From positions 51,278,001 to 51,342,000 of the forward strand of contig CM044320.1 in assembly GCA_024291935.2 (NCBI GenBank): DNA of 64,000 bases. The letters are read 5' to 3'. The position numbers and the translations under genes were made by a program. This stretch comes from Okapia johnstoni. Its lineage: Eukaryota; Chordata; Mammalia; Artiodactyla; Giraffidae. Below, piece by piece: positions 55,051 to 64,000 of this stretch (positions are counted from its first letter, which is position 1; each line of letters begins with the position of its first letter). The notes under the pieces are model-generated. The model was not told where the DNA came from and ran no database searches. It saw only the letters and a program-made list of their open reading frames with translations.

Positions 55051-55097
55051 TAGTTCTTTTGGCTTTCCAAGGAAAGAGATTTGGATTGGCCTGTCTT

Positions 55098-55790
55098 GGG
55101 TCATGGAATAGGTCTAATAGCGTCCCCTCAAAATTCATGTCCACTCATAACTTTAAAATGCATGACCTTATTTAGAGTAAGTGTTTTTGCAGATGTAATT
55201 GGGCTTCCCAGGTGGCGCTAGTGGTAAAGAACCCGCCTGGAGTTGCAGGAGACATAAGAGATGCAGGCTTTGATCTCTGGGTGGGGAAGATCCCCTGGAG
55301 AAAGAAATGGCAACCCGCTCCAGTATTCTTGACTGGAGAATTTCATGAACAGTGGAGCCTGGTGGGCTACAGTCCACAGAGTCGCAAAGAGTTGGACATG
55401 ACTGAAGCAACTTAGCACACACACACACAGATGTAATTAAGGAAAGGGTGGAAATGTAGCCACATTTGGTTAGAGTGGACCCTGCATCTGACAAGAGTGT
55501 CTTTATGAGAGTCATAAAAGAAGGAGACACAGAGACATAGAAAAGAAGGTGATGTGAAAATGGAGGTAGAGACAGGAGCGATGTGTCTATAAGCTGAGGA
55601 ACACCAGGATGGGCAACAACCATCTTTAGATGGAAGGGAGACAAGGGATGGTTTCTCCTCAGAGCCTCCAGAGAGAACCAAGCCCTCTGCAGCTGGATTG
55701 TGGACTGGGGTCCTCTGTGAGAGAATTCATTGTTGTTATTTGAGTCACCACATTCGTGGTGATTTGTTTCAGGAAACAAATACAGGTCAT
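55098..55790 (+). mobile_element. MaLR/MLT1-type LTR, split by a Bov-tA
   Basis: GCGTCCCCTCAAAATTCATG, CATGACCTTATTTAGAGTAA, TTTTTGCAGATGTAATT, then after the SINE GTCTTTATGAGAGTCATAAA, AGACACAGAGACATAGAAAA, AGAGAATTCATTGTTGTTAT and a diverged 3' end. This is the order of ERVL-MaLR LTRs. No internal region is present. The 247-codon minus frame across it is a chimera of SINE and LTR antisense. Confidence 0.7.
55201..55427 (+). mobile_element. Bov-tA SINE with perfect 11-bp TSD
   Basis: Head GGGCTTCCCAGGTGGCGCTA, longer-arm variant, end CTGAAGCAACTTAGCACAC with a short (AC)n tail. Perfect CAGATGTAATT at 55,190-55,200 and 55,428-55,438. Confidence 0.97.
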
Positions 55791-56500
55791 ATATCCATTT
55801 CTGTCCAGGAGAAGTTGACACTTTAACTGACATCCTCACTGTAACTGTGTGCAGTGGGTTAGAGGAACTTCCCAAAAGCAGATCCAGTGGTGTCATCAAA
55901 GAAAAGAACATGTATCAGGGGAGAAACTGCAGGGATGGCCATTGCATATCATACAGTCCTATTTTCCCTGAGGCCTGGGGGATAAGGATGGGAAATGTGC
56001 CATCTGGCACCTGCCTCAAGTATAACGTAAAGCACATCCTCTGAGTTTGCAAAATTACAGCTAGGAACACTACAGGCCTTTTGGAGGAGGATTAGTGGCA
56101 TTGTCATCATTGGTGGGTGGGGTGGCTCAAAAGATACAGCAGGCAATGTATAGGACAAAGCTCTCATTTTTATGGTAGGGAAGAGATGCATGATCGCATA
56201 CGATATGGGTCAGGAGGAAAACTGAAATGAATGAAAATTTACTGCTGTATTAATTAAAAGATCATTAATTGGAATCATGATCCCACCTCATTCTTTGACT
56301 GGGACATTGTGACAAACGTGGGTTGATACTCAAAAGAATAAATTCTAGCCCGTGTGCAGAAAAATCACAATAGGCTGAGTGGACATTGTCAATCTTGTTT
56401 GAGTGACTCTGTATTCCATTCCCGTTAAGTTATCAGATATCTGGTGGCCAGAGAGGTATCTTTGCATTTCTTTCCTTTGCAATTCCAACAACAACAACAT
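55791..56500. other. Unique sequence
   Basis: No repeat or gene recognised. Confidence 0.45.
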
Positions 56501-56504
56501 CAAG

Positions 56505-56755
56505 AGCTAATATTTATTGAGGGTTTCCTATGAGCCAAAAACCATGCCAAATATAACATATGCAGCATTTTATTTAATCCTCAAACAGCTCGATATTGTT
56601 GATATTACTAGCAGCTCTGATCTTACAGTGTGGAAATGAAGGTCTAGACAGGTTAAGTAACCTGCCTAAGGTCATGTAACTGGGAATGGTTGATGCTAAG
56701 ATTCAAACTCCAGAGTCTCGACCTCAGAGACTAAATTTTTTAACTCTTTAGCTGT
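56505..56755 (-). repeat. MIR SINE, full length
   Basis: TAATATTTATTGAGGGTTTC, TTATTTAATCCTCAAACAGC, GGTTAAGTAACCTGCCTAAG, GATTCAAACTCCAGAGTCTC; antisense order. Confidence 0.88.
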
Positions 56756-56759
56756 TATG

Positions 56760-57390
56760 TATACCCTCACTGTATCTATGTTATTTCATTAAAGAATTAA
56801 CTACAGTTTTGGTTGTTGCTATGATCTTTCCTTTAAAAGCCTAGAAGCCTTACTCATGGGGCATGTTCCTTGAAAACTTTCAAATGTCAGTGGAATGAGC
56901 TAGAACTTTCTTTGCACAACGAAGTGTACTGTCTGCTAAGCTAATCTCTTTCCTACTGGGAAATATGTATAATAACGAACTGGTTTATCTAGACTGAAAA
57001 TCAATCATCAAGGCCACTGATGATGCTAAAAAAAATCAAAAGCAGTTAGCATACAAATGAAAGTGATTCCCTATAACTCTATGTGGGACAAATTTCCTGA
57101 ATTTCACCAATAAATCAAGGTTGTGTAAGCTCAGTTATAAAGGAAGATATATTGAACAGTTTTCCTGTTACAAACAAGCTGTATGTAACTATGTATCTAT
57201 CTGCTAGTTATTCAGGTCTAATTTAGGAATCTGCAAATAAACATGGCCAAATATATTTAAATACACTTGCATTCAAAGTTGCCAAGTAGTGTTCTGCATT
57301 GACATAACCAAATTATTTCTGGAATCTTTAAAGTCTGTTTTGTGTAACTCTGATTAGAAATTCTTTGCTGTGAGGAAAATAATTTGCAAA
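56760..57390. other. Unique sequence
   Basis: No repeat or gene recognised. Confidence 0.45.
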
Positions 57391-57393
57391 CAC

Positions 57394-57585
57394 TTTTGTT
57401 GCTGTTGTTCAGTTGCTAAGACGTGTCTGACTCTGAGGCTCCAAGGACTGTGGTACACCAGGCTTCCCTTCCTTCACTGTCTCCCGGAGTTTGCTCAAAC
57501 TCATGTCCGTTGAGTTGGTGATGCCATCCAACCATTTCATCCTGTGCCACCTCCTTCTCCTCCTGCCCTTAATCTTTCTCAGCAA
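57394..57585 (-). mobile_element. BovB 3'-end copy, ~190 bp
   Basis: TTGTTGCTGTTGTTCAGTTG, GGACTGTGGTACACCAGGCT, GTTGAGTTGGTGATGCCATC, CTTAATCTTTCTCAGCA. Confidence 0.92.
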
Positions 57586-57965
57586 CATATCCCCATTTTT
57601 TCCATTCTTTGAGATTAATTTTTGTTGTTTGTTAATGGAGGGCTTTTTGAATTCATGGGACCCACTGTTAGTGTGTACCCTTTCAGTGGTGTTGAGAGAC
57701 TTCCTTGTTGGAGTTTTGGAGATAGATGAAGCCAGACAGATAAAGCTGCTTCCTGTGCTTATCTCAAGAAGCTGGCTTACTGCAGGGCCTTGGGACACTC
57801 TGTCAGGTACTGACGTAATTTGTTTCAGGACTTTGGGGCTGTAAATCAATAGAGAGGAGGCTTTTCTTGACTGGCCCTACCTTCTTTCTTTGGATCCTCT
57901 CCAAACCTCTCCCGTGTTGTTCCAAGAGATCTAACCAAGTGCGCTTGCATAGCTTGCATGGGATG
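57586..57965. other. Unique sequence
   Basis: No repeat or gene recognised. Frames crossing from the BovB piece (117 plus, 146 minus codons) have no support of their own. Confidence 0.4.
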
Positions 57966-57969
57966 GTTC

Positions 57970-58215
57970 TCTGAGTAAGGGCTAAGAGCGTGAGCTCTGG
58001 AACCTGACTTGTCAGGATTCCAGTCTTGGCTTTTTCATGCCCTGGTTTGTGAGTTTGGGCAAGTTACTTAGTTTTCTCTGTACCTGAGTTACCTCATTTA
58101 TAAATGCATACAATAAAGTATCTAGCTTATAGAATTGTTTTGAAGTGTAAATGGGATATTCCAGATAGAGCCATTAACATGGATCCTGGCACATAAGGAC
58201 CTCACAAAAAAATGT
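57970..58215 (+). repeat. MIR SINE, full length
   Basis: GAGCGTGAGCTCTGGAACCT, GGGCAAGTTACTTAGTTTTC, ACCTCATTTATAAATGCATA, GGATCCTGGCACATAAGGAC. Confidence 0.88.
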
Positions 58216-58414
58216 TATCTGCTCTTATTAACCAAACATGGGTCCTAGAGTTAGTGAACATTATTAATGTTACCTACCTAGCATAATTCTCTCCTTCCTG
58301 CAAATTTATTTTTTGATTTTCCATTGGGGAAACATAACTAGACCAATCTTGGTCCATGTGGTTTGGGTAGATGACTTGCCCACTCTCTTATCCTCAAGTC
58401 CAAAAGTGGCCTTT

Positions 58415-59145
58415 TGATACAGATTTTTTGAATAGAAGTATAGTTGATTTACAATGTTGTATTAATTACTGCTGTACAATAAAGTGATTCAGTTATACGT
58501 ATATCAGTTCAGTTCAATTCATTTGCTCAGTCATGTCCGACTCTTTGCAACTCCATGAACTGCAGCACACCAGGCCTCCCTGTCCATTACCAACTGCTGG
58601 AGTCTACCCAAACCCATGTCCATTGAGTCGGTGATGCCATCCAACCATCTCATCCTCTGTCATCCTCTTCTCCTCCTGCCCTCAATCTTTCCCAAAATCG
58701 GAGTCTTTTCAAATGAGTCAGCTCTTCACATCAGGTGGCCAAAGTATATATATGTATATATTCTTTTCCATCATGGTTTATCATAGTATATTGACTATAG
58801 TTCTCTGTGCTGTATAGTAGGATCTTATATTTTATCCATTCTATATATAAAAGCTTACATCTACTAACCCCAAACTCCCAACCCACCCTTCCCCCAAACC
58901 CCTCCCCCTTGGCAACCACCAGTCTGTTCTGTCTGTGATTCTGTTTCTGTTTCATAGATAGGTTCATATGTGTCATATTTTAGATTCCACATATAAGTGA
59001 TATCATGTGGTATTTGTCTTTCTGACTGACTTCATTTAGGATAATAATCTTTAGCTGCATTCATGTTGCTACAAATGGCATTATTTTGTTCTTTTTTATG
59101 GCTGAGTAGTATTCCATTGTATTTATGTACTACAGCTTCTTTACT
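58415..59145 (-). mobile_element. Artiodactyl L1 3' region, antisense, split by a BovB
   Basis: GAAGTATAGTTGATTTACAA, GTACAATAAAGTGATTCAGT, then after the BovB TTCTCTGTGCTGTATAGTAG, GATTCCACATATAAGTGATA, CATGTTGCTACAAATGGCAT and GAGTAGTATTCCATTGTATT. Confidence 0.92.
58505..58747 (-). mobile_element. BovB 3'-end copy nested in L1
   Basis: CAGTTCAGTTCAATTCATTT through TCACATCAGGTGGCCAAAGT. The TATA-rich flanks (ACGTATAT; GTATATATATG) allow a duplication but make it ambiguous. Confidence 0.95.
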
Positions 59146-59149
59146 TATG

Positions 59150-59490
59150 ATACAAATTTGGCCAATCAGCTTGTTCCATTCCCTCATGGCCACAGTGACT
59201 GGGTCAAGGATGGGCTTGAGAACAAAGTGGACCAGTGAAACTTTTCTTGAACTTTGGAAGGGTGTTGGGAAAGAGAAACTGTTGTTGCTTGGATGCAGGA
59301 TATAAGCCTGGAGGTGCTGGGGACAGTAGGGGGACTGGGAATATTTGAGAGAGGGGAAACAGAACAGAGAGATGGTGTGATAGAGACTGATTCTAACAGA
59401 CGGGCATCCTTGAAGTCAGACTCACCACTGGACTTTTCAGACACTGGCACCAATAAATGTTATTTTGCTTAAGCCAGTTTTATTTGACTT
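59150..59490 (+). repeat. Ancient LTR-like repeat
   Basis: GGCCACAGTGACTGGGTCAA, GATGCAGGATATAAGCCTGG, CACTGGACTTTTCAGACACT, then AATAAATGTTATTTTGCTTA and AGCCAGTTTTATTTG. I recall this order from old mammalian LTR-type repeats but assign no family. Confidence 0.5.
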
Positions 59491-60240
59491 TCAATGCTTA
59501 AAACTAGGGTGAACATGTGTCTTCATTTTGGGACAGTCCTAGTTTAAACTTATTGTTCCAGTATAGTTATTAATAGTGTCTTATTTTGCTCTTAGAACTG
59601 TTTTGATTGAGAGGAGAAATTATATTATAAATAAATCTTATTTAAAACTCAAAGGTCAGACCAATACAGCCGCACTGGAGCAATACTCTTGTGGAGTTCC
59701 CAATACCTTCTCAAATTATTCAGTGCGTACTGTGTTCTGACTGAGGAAAGTTCTGGTGAATATGCTTGTCTCCATCCCTAATGTGGGTCAAGGGCTCCTT
59801 CTAGATCAGTAACAGCCCCTATGACCCCCTTATTCCACCTTTGACCTTTAGGGTATGGCTACTAACTACCTAGTATCATTGTCATGGTAGCAACAAGCTG
59901 AACTTTTCTGGTTAAGCAGTTAGCCTCATCAGTCAACCTTTCCCTCTCTCTCTCTCTCTGCTTCCTTGATTCCTCTCCTGTGCACCCCTCCCCCACCACA
60001 CGCAAACACACGCGACATTGACCTGGGTAAAGACCACCAGCTCTTATTCCACCACCATGTTTGTTCACTTTCCAGTTGTGCTAAAGGGGACAGCTCTGTG
60101 TTGGGAGTTGGATAGGCAGGCAAACAAGGTCACTAGGATCATTTTACAGGCCTTGAAGACATATTGGAAAAGATCTGCCTTGTATTATGTGATGTTGGCT
60201 TCTACAAATCTCTTGTTTTTCCTTGTTGATAAAACAGAAC
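59491..60240. other. Unique sequence with a (TC)n tract
   Basis: CTCTCTCTCTCTCTCT at about 59,943-59,958, CACACGCAAACACACGCG near 59,997. No gene recognised. Confidence 0.45.
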
Positions 60241-60244
60241 CTGA

Positions 60245-60430
60245 TCTTTAGCTAAGCTTCATCCTTCCCAACTGTATAGTCTTAGGCAGGTCACTCATTA
60301 CCTCTCTGAGACTCCATTTGCTCCTCTGTTAAATGGAGTCGAGAGTGTCTTCTCTATTTATCCCACAAGGTTGTTTAATGTTGAAACAGGAGGATGCTTT
60401 CTTTGTGGTTTATAAGCTGCTATACTGATA
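60245..60430 (+). repeat. MIR SINE
   Basis: GTCTTAGGCAGGTCACTCAT, TTGCTCCTCTGTTAAATGGA, CCCACAAGGTTGTTTAATGT. Confidence 0.75.
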
Positions 60431-60578
60431 TGGGGGGAACTGGAAAGTGTTGTTCACTCGTGCTTTGACAGCTTTCCTCAATGGGGTGTCACATGAGGTC
60501 TTATTTGTTATCACTAGGGTTTAATAGTTAAGTCAACAAGGTTCACTTATTCCACTCTGGGTTTCAAGTGTTTTATAT

Positions 60579-60740
60579 ATATTGTGTGTGTATAAATATA
60601 TGCATATATATATATATATATATGCATACATGCATGCTCAATCACTTCAGTTGTGTCCCACTCTTTGTGACCCTATGGACTGTAGCCTGACAGGCTCCTC
60701 TGTCCTTGGGATTCTCCAGATGTGTATATATATATAAAAT
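60579..60740 (-). mobile_element. BovA 3'-end piece inside a (TA)n microsatellite
   Basis: The SINE/BovB-derived part (about 60,637-60,720) runs CATGCTCAATCACTTCAGTT to CCTTGGGATTCTCCAGATG. It is flanked by TATATATA runs at 60,602-60,623 and 60,726-60,738. Confidence 0.88.
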
Positions 60741-60824
60741 GTAGAGTTTGTGTTTTATTTGGAGGGGCGGTGAAAGACAAAGGTTATTTATGTGAACGAA
60801 AATTGTTGTTTAAGCAGCATGAGT

Positions 60825-61045
60825 TAATAATAATATCCATTGTTAATATTTATTGAGTGTTTATTTTTACCAGACCTACAGTTAAGTACTTTCTGTGCAT
60901 TATATCATGTAACCCTCACAATGACATGCTTAGCCTGTATCATCAGCTTATATATTTTTTAGATGAAGAAATTAAAGCAAAGAATTGGTAGAATCAGAAA
61001 TCAGTCCCAGGTCTGTTTGATCCTAAAGCCTTTGCTTCTAAAGCT
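60825..61045 (-). repeat. MIR SINE
   Basis: TAATATTTATTGAGTGTTTA, CATGTAACCCTCACAATGAC, AGATGAAGAAATTAAAGCAA; antisense order. Confidence 0.82.
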
Positions 61046-61077
61046 GATGTTATTCTGCTCATTTTGTATACTGGGAA

Positions 61078-61230
61078 GAAGTCAGGAGCTCTGGTTTCCA
61101 TTCCCCTCTCTGCCTTTAACCAGCTGACTGACCTTGGTCAAATCAGTTTACCAAACTGGCCTTTATTTCCCTGTCTGACAAATGAGTTGATGACTCCAGA
61201 AGTCCCCTGGAACCCGATGATTTTATATTG
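61078..61230 (+). repeat. MIR SINE, diverged, opposite to its neighbour
   Basis: CTGACTGACCTTGGTCAAAT, CAGTTTACCAAACTGGCCTT, CTGTCTGACAAATGAGTTGA. Confidence 0.6.
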
Positions 61231-63425
61231 TAGGTATTTGGGTTTAGGGTCAGGAGTTCAGTTTTTCTTTAACGTTGTAAGATCTAAATCTTTTATGGGG
61301 GATGCCTTTTAGCAGTCACCAAGGCTTCCAGCTGCAAATGCAGAATAAAGGAGAGGGGGTGGTTTGTGGGTGCGATGAAGAATTTCCTGCTGCCAGATAT
61401 TTAGAAAATGGTGAAATTTGCATTGAAAGTATATTATTAGTAGTAGAAAATAATGATTAATGCCATTTCATGTTCTTTTCACAAGTCATGATAGATAATG
61501 AACAATGATAACACTATGCATGATTGCTGATCCTTATGACATTCAAAGCAGATTCAAAATTCCCATTCCACATACAGGACTCAGTTAGGGCATGATATTA
61601 AATTCAAACTTAGGGATCAGATTTAAAATTCAAATGCATATCCTCTTTGCATATCTATTTTGACACAGCATTACAAATTACTCACTGTAATATGAATTAA
61701 AGATGGACTTTTGTACAATGGGGGAAATGTTAAAAGAAATTCTATTTAAATTTAAATCCCCTTTTTCCCTTTTCAGATTTTCTCCCCCCATTTATCCCTC
61801 AGTATATCTGCTAATTATCAAAAGTATTGCTGTTTAAACAGTAATTTGTTCATTCACATTTTATTATTTTTTGCTGGTGGCAACTGCCAAGAAGCAATGT
61901 TGATATCTTGAATCACAATTAGTTCACTGTGGTGTTCCTAAATGAGAGAATTTCAAAAGTACTCTGTCCTATCTATATTTTAGTATTTACCTAATGTGCA
62001 TCGTGTGGGAAGAACTGGTGTCAAAAAAGGACAGAGTGGCAAATGTGCTTCTAAGTATATTACAATACAGCCAGTGAAATGTGCAAAATGACAAATTAAA
62101 TTTAATGTTCAGGTACATTGCCAATTTGAGGGGGGGTGAAAAGCAGCACCCTTTGTTAACCTGATAAGAATTAATCAGATTTTAATTACTCATTGTTCAA
62201 CCTGGACTGTTTAGTGCATTTAGGCCAAATAATCACTGGGGCATCTCAAACCAAATGGCTGAAAATTTTCATCTTCTAAATCCTGGGTTTGGTTTTGTGT
62301 TAATCATTTTTGGACCTTCTAATTTTTTTTCTTTTTGGCAATCTTATTTCTTCTATGACACTAATAATTTCCTTTGAGTTTTTCTGTCTTAACAGAGGGG
62401 AACAATTTTCTATTTTGTGTAAGTGAAGGCGATGCCAGTCTCCATGTCAGGACCTGAAATTGTTTTCCTTGTTTTTGCAAATATCCTCCCTGTTTTCATC
62501 TACCAGGGAAGCTCCCTGAGGTTAGGGGTGCAGTTTGTCACTACAGAGATGGAGCCTGACATTTTGGCCTCATTAACGTGGTGCTATAACAAAGCGAGTG
62601 AACCTCAAACTTAATTTAGCGAAACAACCTAGCCCATAAAAAAGGGCAGGAAAAGAAAATCAGAGGTGTTTCCAGTAAACTTTTATTATTGAACCTAAAC
62701 ATTTTTCTTAAAATTGCCAGAAGCTTCCTAGCTCTGCGCTGGTACTTAGGGAGCTCCACTGACAAATGCTAGCAAAGTTTCCACAGGAGACTCAGTAGAT
62801 AGAAAGGAATCTTGTATTGCATTCATTTTTGCACTTCTTCAACTCCTGGAGGTCCTTCTTTAGCCTTCGATAAAATCAACCCTGGACTAATCAATGAGAA
62901 ATTGCAGAGACTGTGAATCCTGCAAAATCAATACATTCATATAATAATTATACAAGCACATTAGAGAAGCATGGTAATGCATAGCCAAGCCAACCCCAGG
63001 GAACACACTATTGAAATCTTTAAATCTCATCCAGATGTTATGAAGTTTTACATACTTTACTCTGGTTTAGGATAATCCTGGCATTTAAGAGAAAGAATAT
63101 TGACAGTCTTTCCTCCAATTTATGCATGTTAAAAAATTAACATATATAACTCCTTTGCAGACTTTATAGCTAAAAGCCAAGTTGTAAGTGAATAGAAAAA
63201 TTTAAGTGAATTTTGAAAGAACATAGACCAGTTCGTCCTGGATTCAGGGTCCTGTCATCTCTTTGAAATGCCAAGTATATTCTCTTTCCCAATACTGTTG
63301 ATATGGGCAAATTCAGTAACTACTTATGGCTGCGTTCTCATGATCTGCCCCAAGATGAGTATTCCTTCCACCAGCCCAGGTCACTAATCTTGCTGTTTTT
63401 CTCAGCCAAAAGCATTTGAGCTGAA
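61231..63425. other. 2.2-kb repeat-free block
   Basis: No interspersed repeat recognised. AT-rich but high-complexity, with clustered motifs such as GATAAGAATTAATCAG near 62,164, TTTAATTACTCATTGTT, TTTGCAT and AACAATGATAAC. A 63-codon frame at 62,423-62,614 has no recognisable domain. Candidate conserved regulatory DNA by inference only. Confidence 0.5.
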
Positions 63426-63427
63426 TT

Positions 63428-63575
63428 GAACCACAAGACTGGGGTTCTAGTTACAACTGTACCGGCAGCCCTTTCAGTCTCTCTCAGCCTCAGTTTCCTT
63501 ATCTCTAAAATGACTATAATAATGTTGATTATATAAGGCAAAGTGTTGGTTAGAGTGCTGTCCAAATGATTACAT
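63428..63575 (+). repeat. MIR SINE
   Basis: CAAGACTGGGGTTCTAGTTA, CAGCCTCAGTTTCCTTATCT, CTAAAATGACTATAATAATG. Confidence 0.8.
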
Positions 63576-63635
63576 TCTGTAGTTCCTGAATAATTTCCTG
63601 ATCTGGAATAACTTTATCTCTGAGTAGAAGAGTCA

Positions 63636-63863
63636 TGGGCTTCCCAGGTGGTGCTAGTGGTAAAGAACCCACCTGCCAGTGCAGGAGATATAAGTAGAGG
63701 TAGGTTCGATCCCTGGGCTGGGAAGATCCCTGGAGGAGGGCATGGCAACCCACTCCAGTATTCTTGCCTGGAGAATCCTCTGGACAGTGGAGACTAGTGG
63801 GCTACAGTCCATGGGGTCACAAAGAGTAGGACATGACTGAAGTGACTTAGCAGGCAGTCAGGC
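63636..63863 (+). mobile_element. Bov-tA SINE with perfect 10-bp TSD
   Basis: Head GGGCTTCCCAGGTGGTGCTA, longer-arm variant, body and end TGAAGTGACTTAGCAGGCAG. Perfect AGAAGAGTCA at 63,626-63,635 and 63,864-63,873. One of the best preserved SINEs here. Confidence 0.97.
63703..63713 (+). promoter_or_regulatory. Intact pol III B box in Bov-tA
   Basis: GGTTCGATCCC matches the tRNA-type B box, and TGGTGCTAGTGG near 63,650 lies at the A-box position. The SINE may retain internal pol III promoter elements; activity is not shown. Confidence 0.7.
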
Positions 63864-63891
63864 AGAAGAGTCACAGCTGAGGTCTGTGATG

Positions 63892-64000
63892 TTTAGTTTT
63901 TATTTATTTTTTTTTATTAATTTATTTTTTATTAATTTATTTATTTTAGTTGAGGGCTAATTACTTTACAATATTGTAGTGGTTTTTACCATACATTGAC
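63892..64000 (-). mobile_element. Ruminant L1 3' end, antisense, runs off the window
   Basis: T/A-rich leader with TTTATTTATTTTAGTTGAGG, then GGCTAATTACTTTACAATAT, TGTAGTGGTTTTTACCATAC and ATTGAC. This is the start of the ruminant L1 3' UTR; the body lies beyond the edge. Confidence 0.88.

Noticed and set aside
55168..55911. 247-codon minus-strand open frame, the second longest here
   Set aside because: It runs through antisense MaLR LTR and antisense Bov-tA. Its middle reads a SINE-derived phrase (SCPTLCDSVDCSPPGSTVH) seen in many unrelated SINE frames. Chimera of repeats, not a gene.
63636..63863. tRNA-like A and B boxes of Bov-tA read as a tRNA gene
   Set aside because: The head cannot fold into a complete cloverleaf with acceptor stem, and it is followed by the SINE body. 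Same for all other Bov-tA, CHR-2 and MIR heads.
6625..63863. Regularly recurring 20-40 base identical stretches as a CRISPR-like array
   Set aside because: Spacing is irregular (kilobases) and the repeats are parts of full-length SINE/LINE copies on both strands in a ruminant genome.
1..64000. Prokaryotic defence, toxin-antitoxin, operon or phage-like systems
   Set aside because: No ribosome-binding-site-led gene runs and no dense coding. All multi-copy content is mammalian retroelements.

Overview
This is ruminant nuclear DNA, from a bovid (cattle, sheep, goat or a close relative). The organism call rests on interspersed repeats: RTE-type BovB LINEs, tRNA-derived Bov-tA SINEs and artiodactyl CHR-2-like SINEs occur throughout, on a background of old mammalian repeats (MIR, L2, L1, LTR and DNA-transposon fossils). 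Repeat names are from memory of the family sequences; no library search was run. Element edges are good to a few bases where a target-site duplication (TSD) is given, otherwise to about 10-30 bases.

I see no intact protein-coding gene, tRNA, rRNA or small-RNA gene, and no CRISPR array or prokaryotic system. The long open frames are BovB reverse-transcriptase remnants, antisense readings of SINEs, or chance. The window reads as intergenic sequence or the inside of a very large intron.

Layout. 1-2.8 kb: AT-rich, featureless. 2.8-9.3 kb: a sense BovB copy, then an old antisense L1 of about 4 kb split by a Bov-tA and a second, antisense BovB. 9.3-17.4 kb: L2, MIR, CHR-2 (one holding a Bov-tA), an old LTR-like repeat and a hAT fossil with an 8-bp TSD. 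17.4-33 kb: 5'-truncated BovB copies with clean TSDs, many Bov-tA, L2, MIR and two copies of an ancient unnamed repeat. 33-40.8 kb: the most repeat-poor stretch. 41-45 kb: Bov-tA, two LTR-like pieces, and an L1 holding a SINE dimer. 45-50 kb: mostly unique, with two weak exon-like signals. 50-53.5 kb: an L1 carrying several younger insertions and a short telomeric repeat, then an L2 split by an L1 that itself holds a Bov-tA. 54.6-55.8 kb: a terminal-inverted-repeat DNA element with TA TSD and a MaLR-type LTR split by a Bov-tA. 56-64 kb: MIR, L1, BovB and Bov-tA, with a repeat-free block at 61.2-63.4 kb.

Nothing here works together as a gene system. The informative content is a layered insertion record (L2/MIR, then DNA transposons and LTRs, then L1, then BovB, Bov-tA and CHR-2) plus several repeat-free blocks that could hold conserved regulatory DNA.
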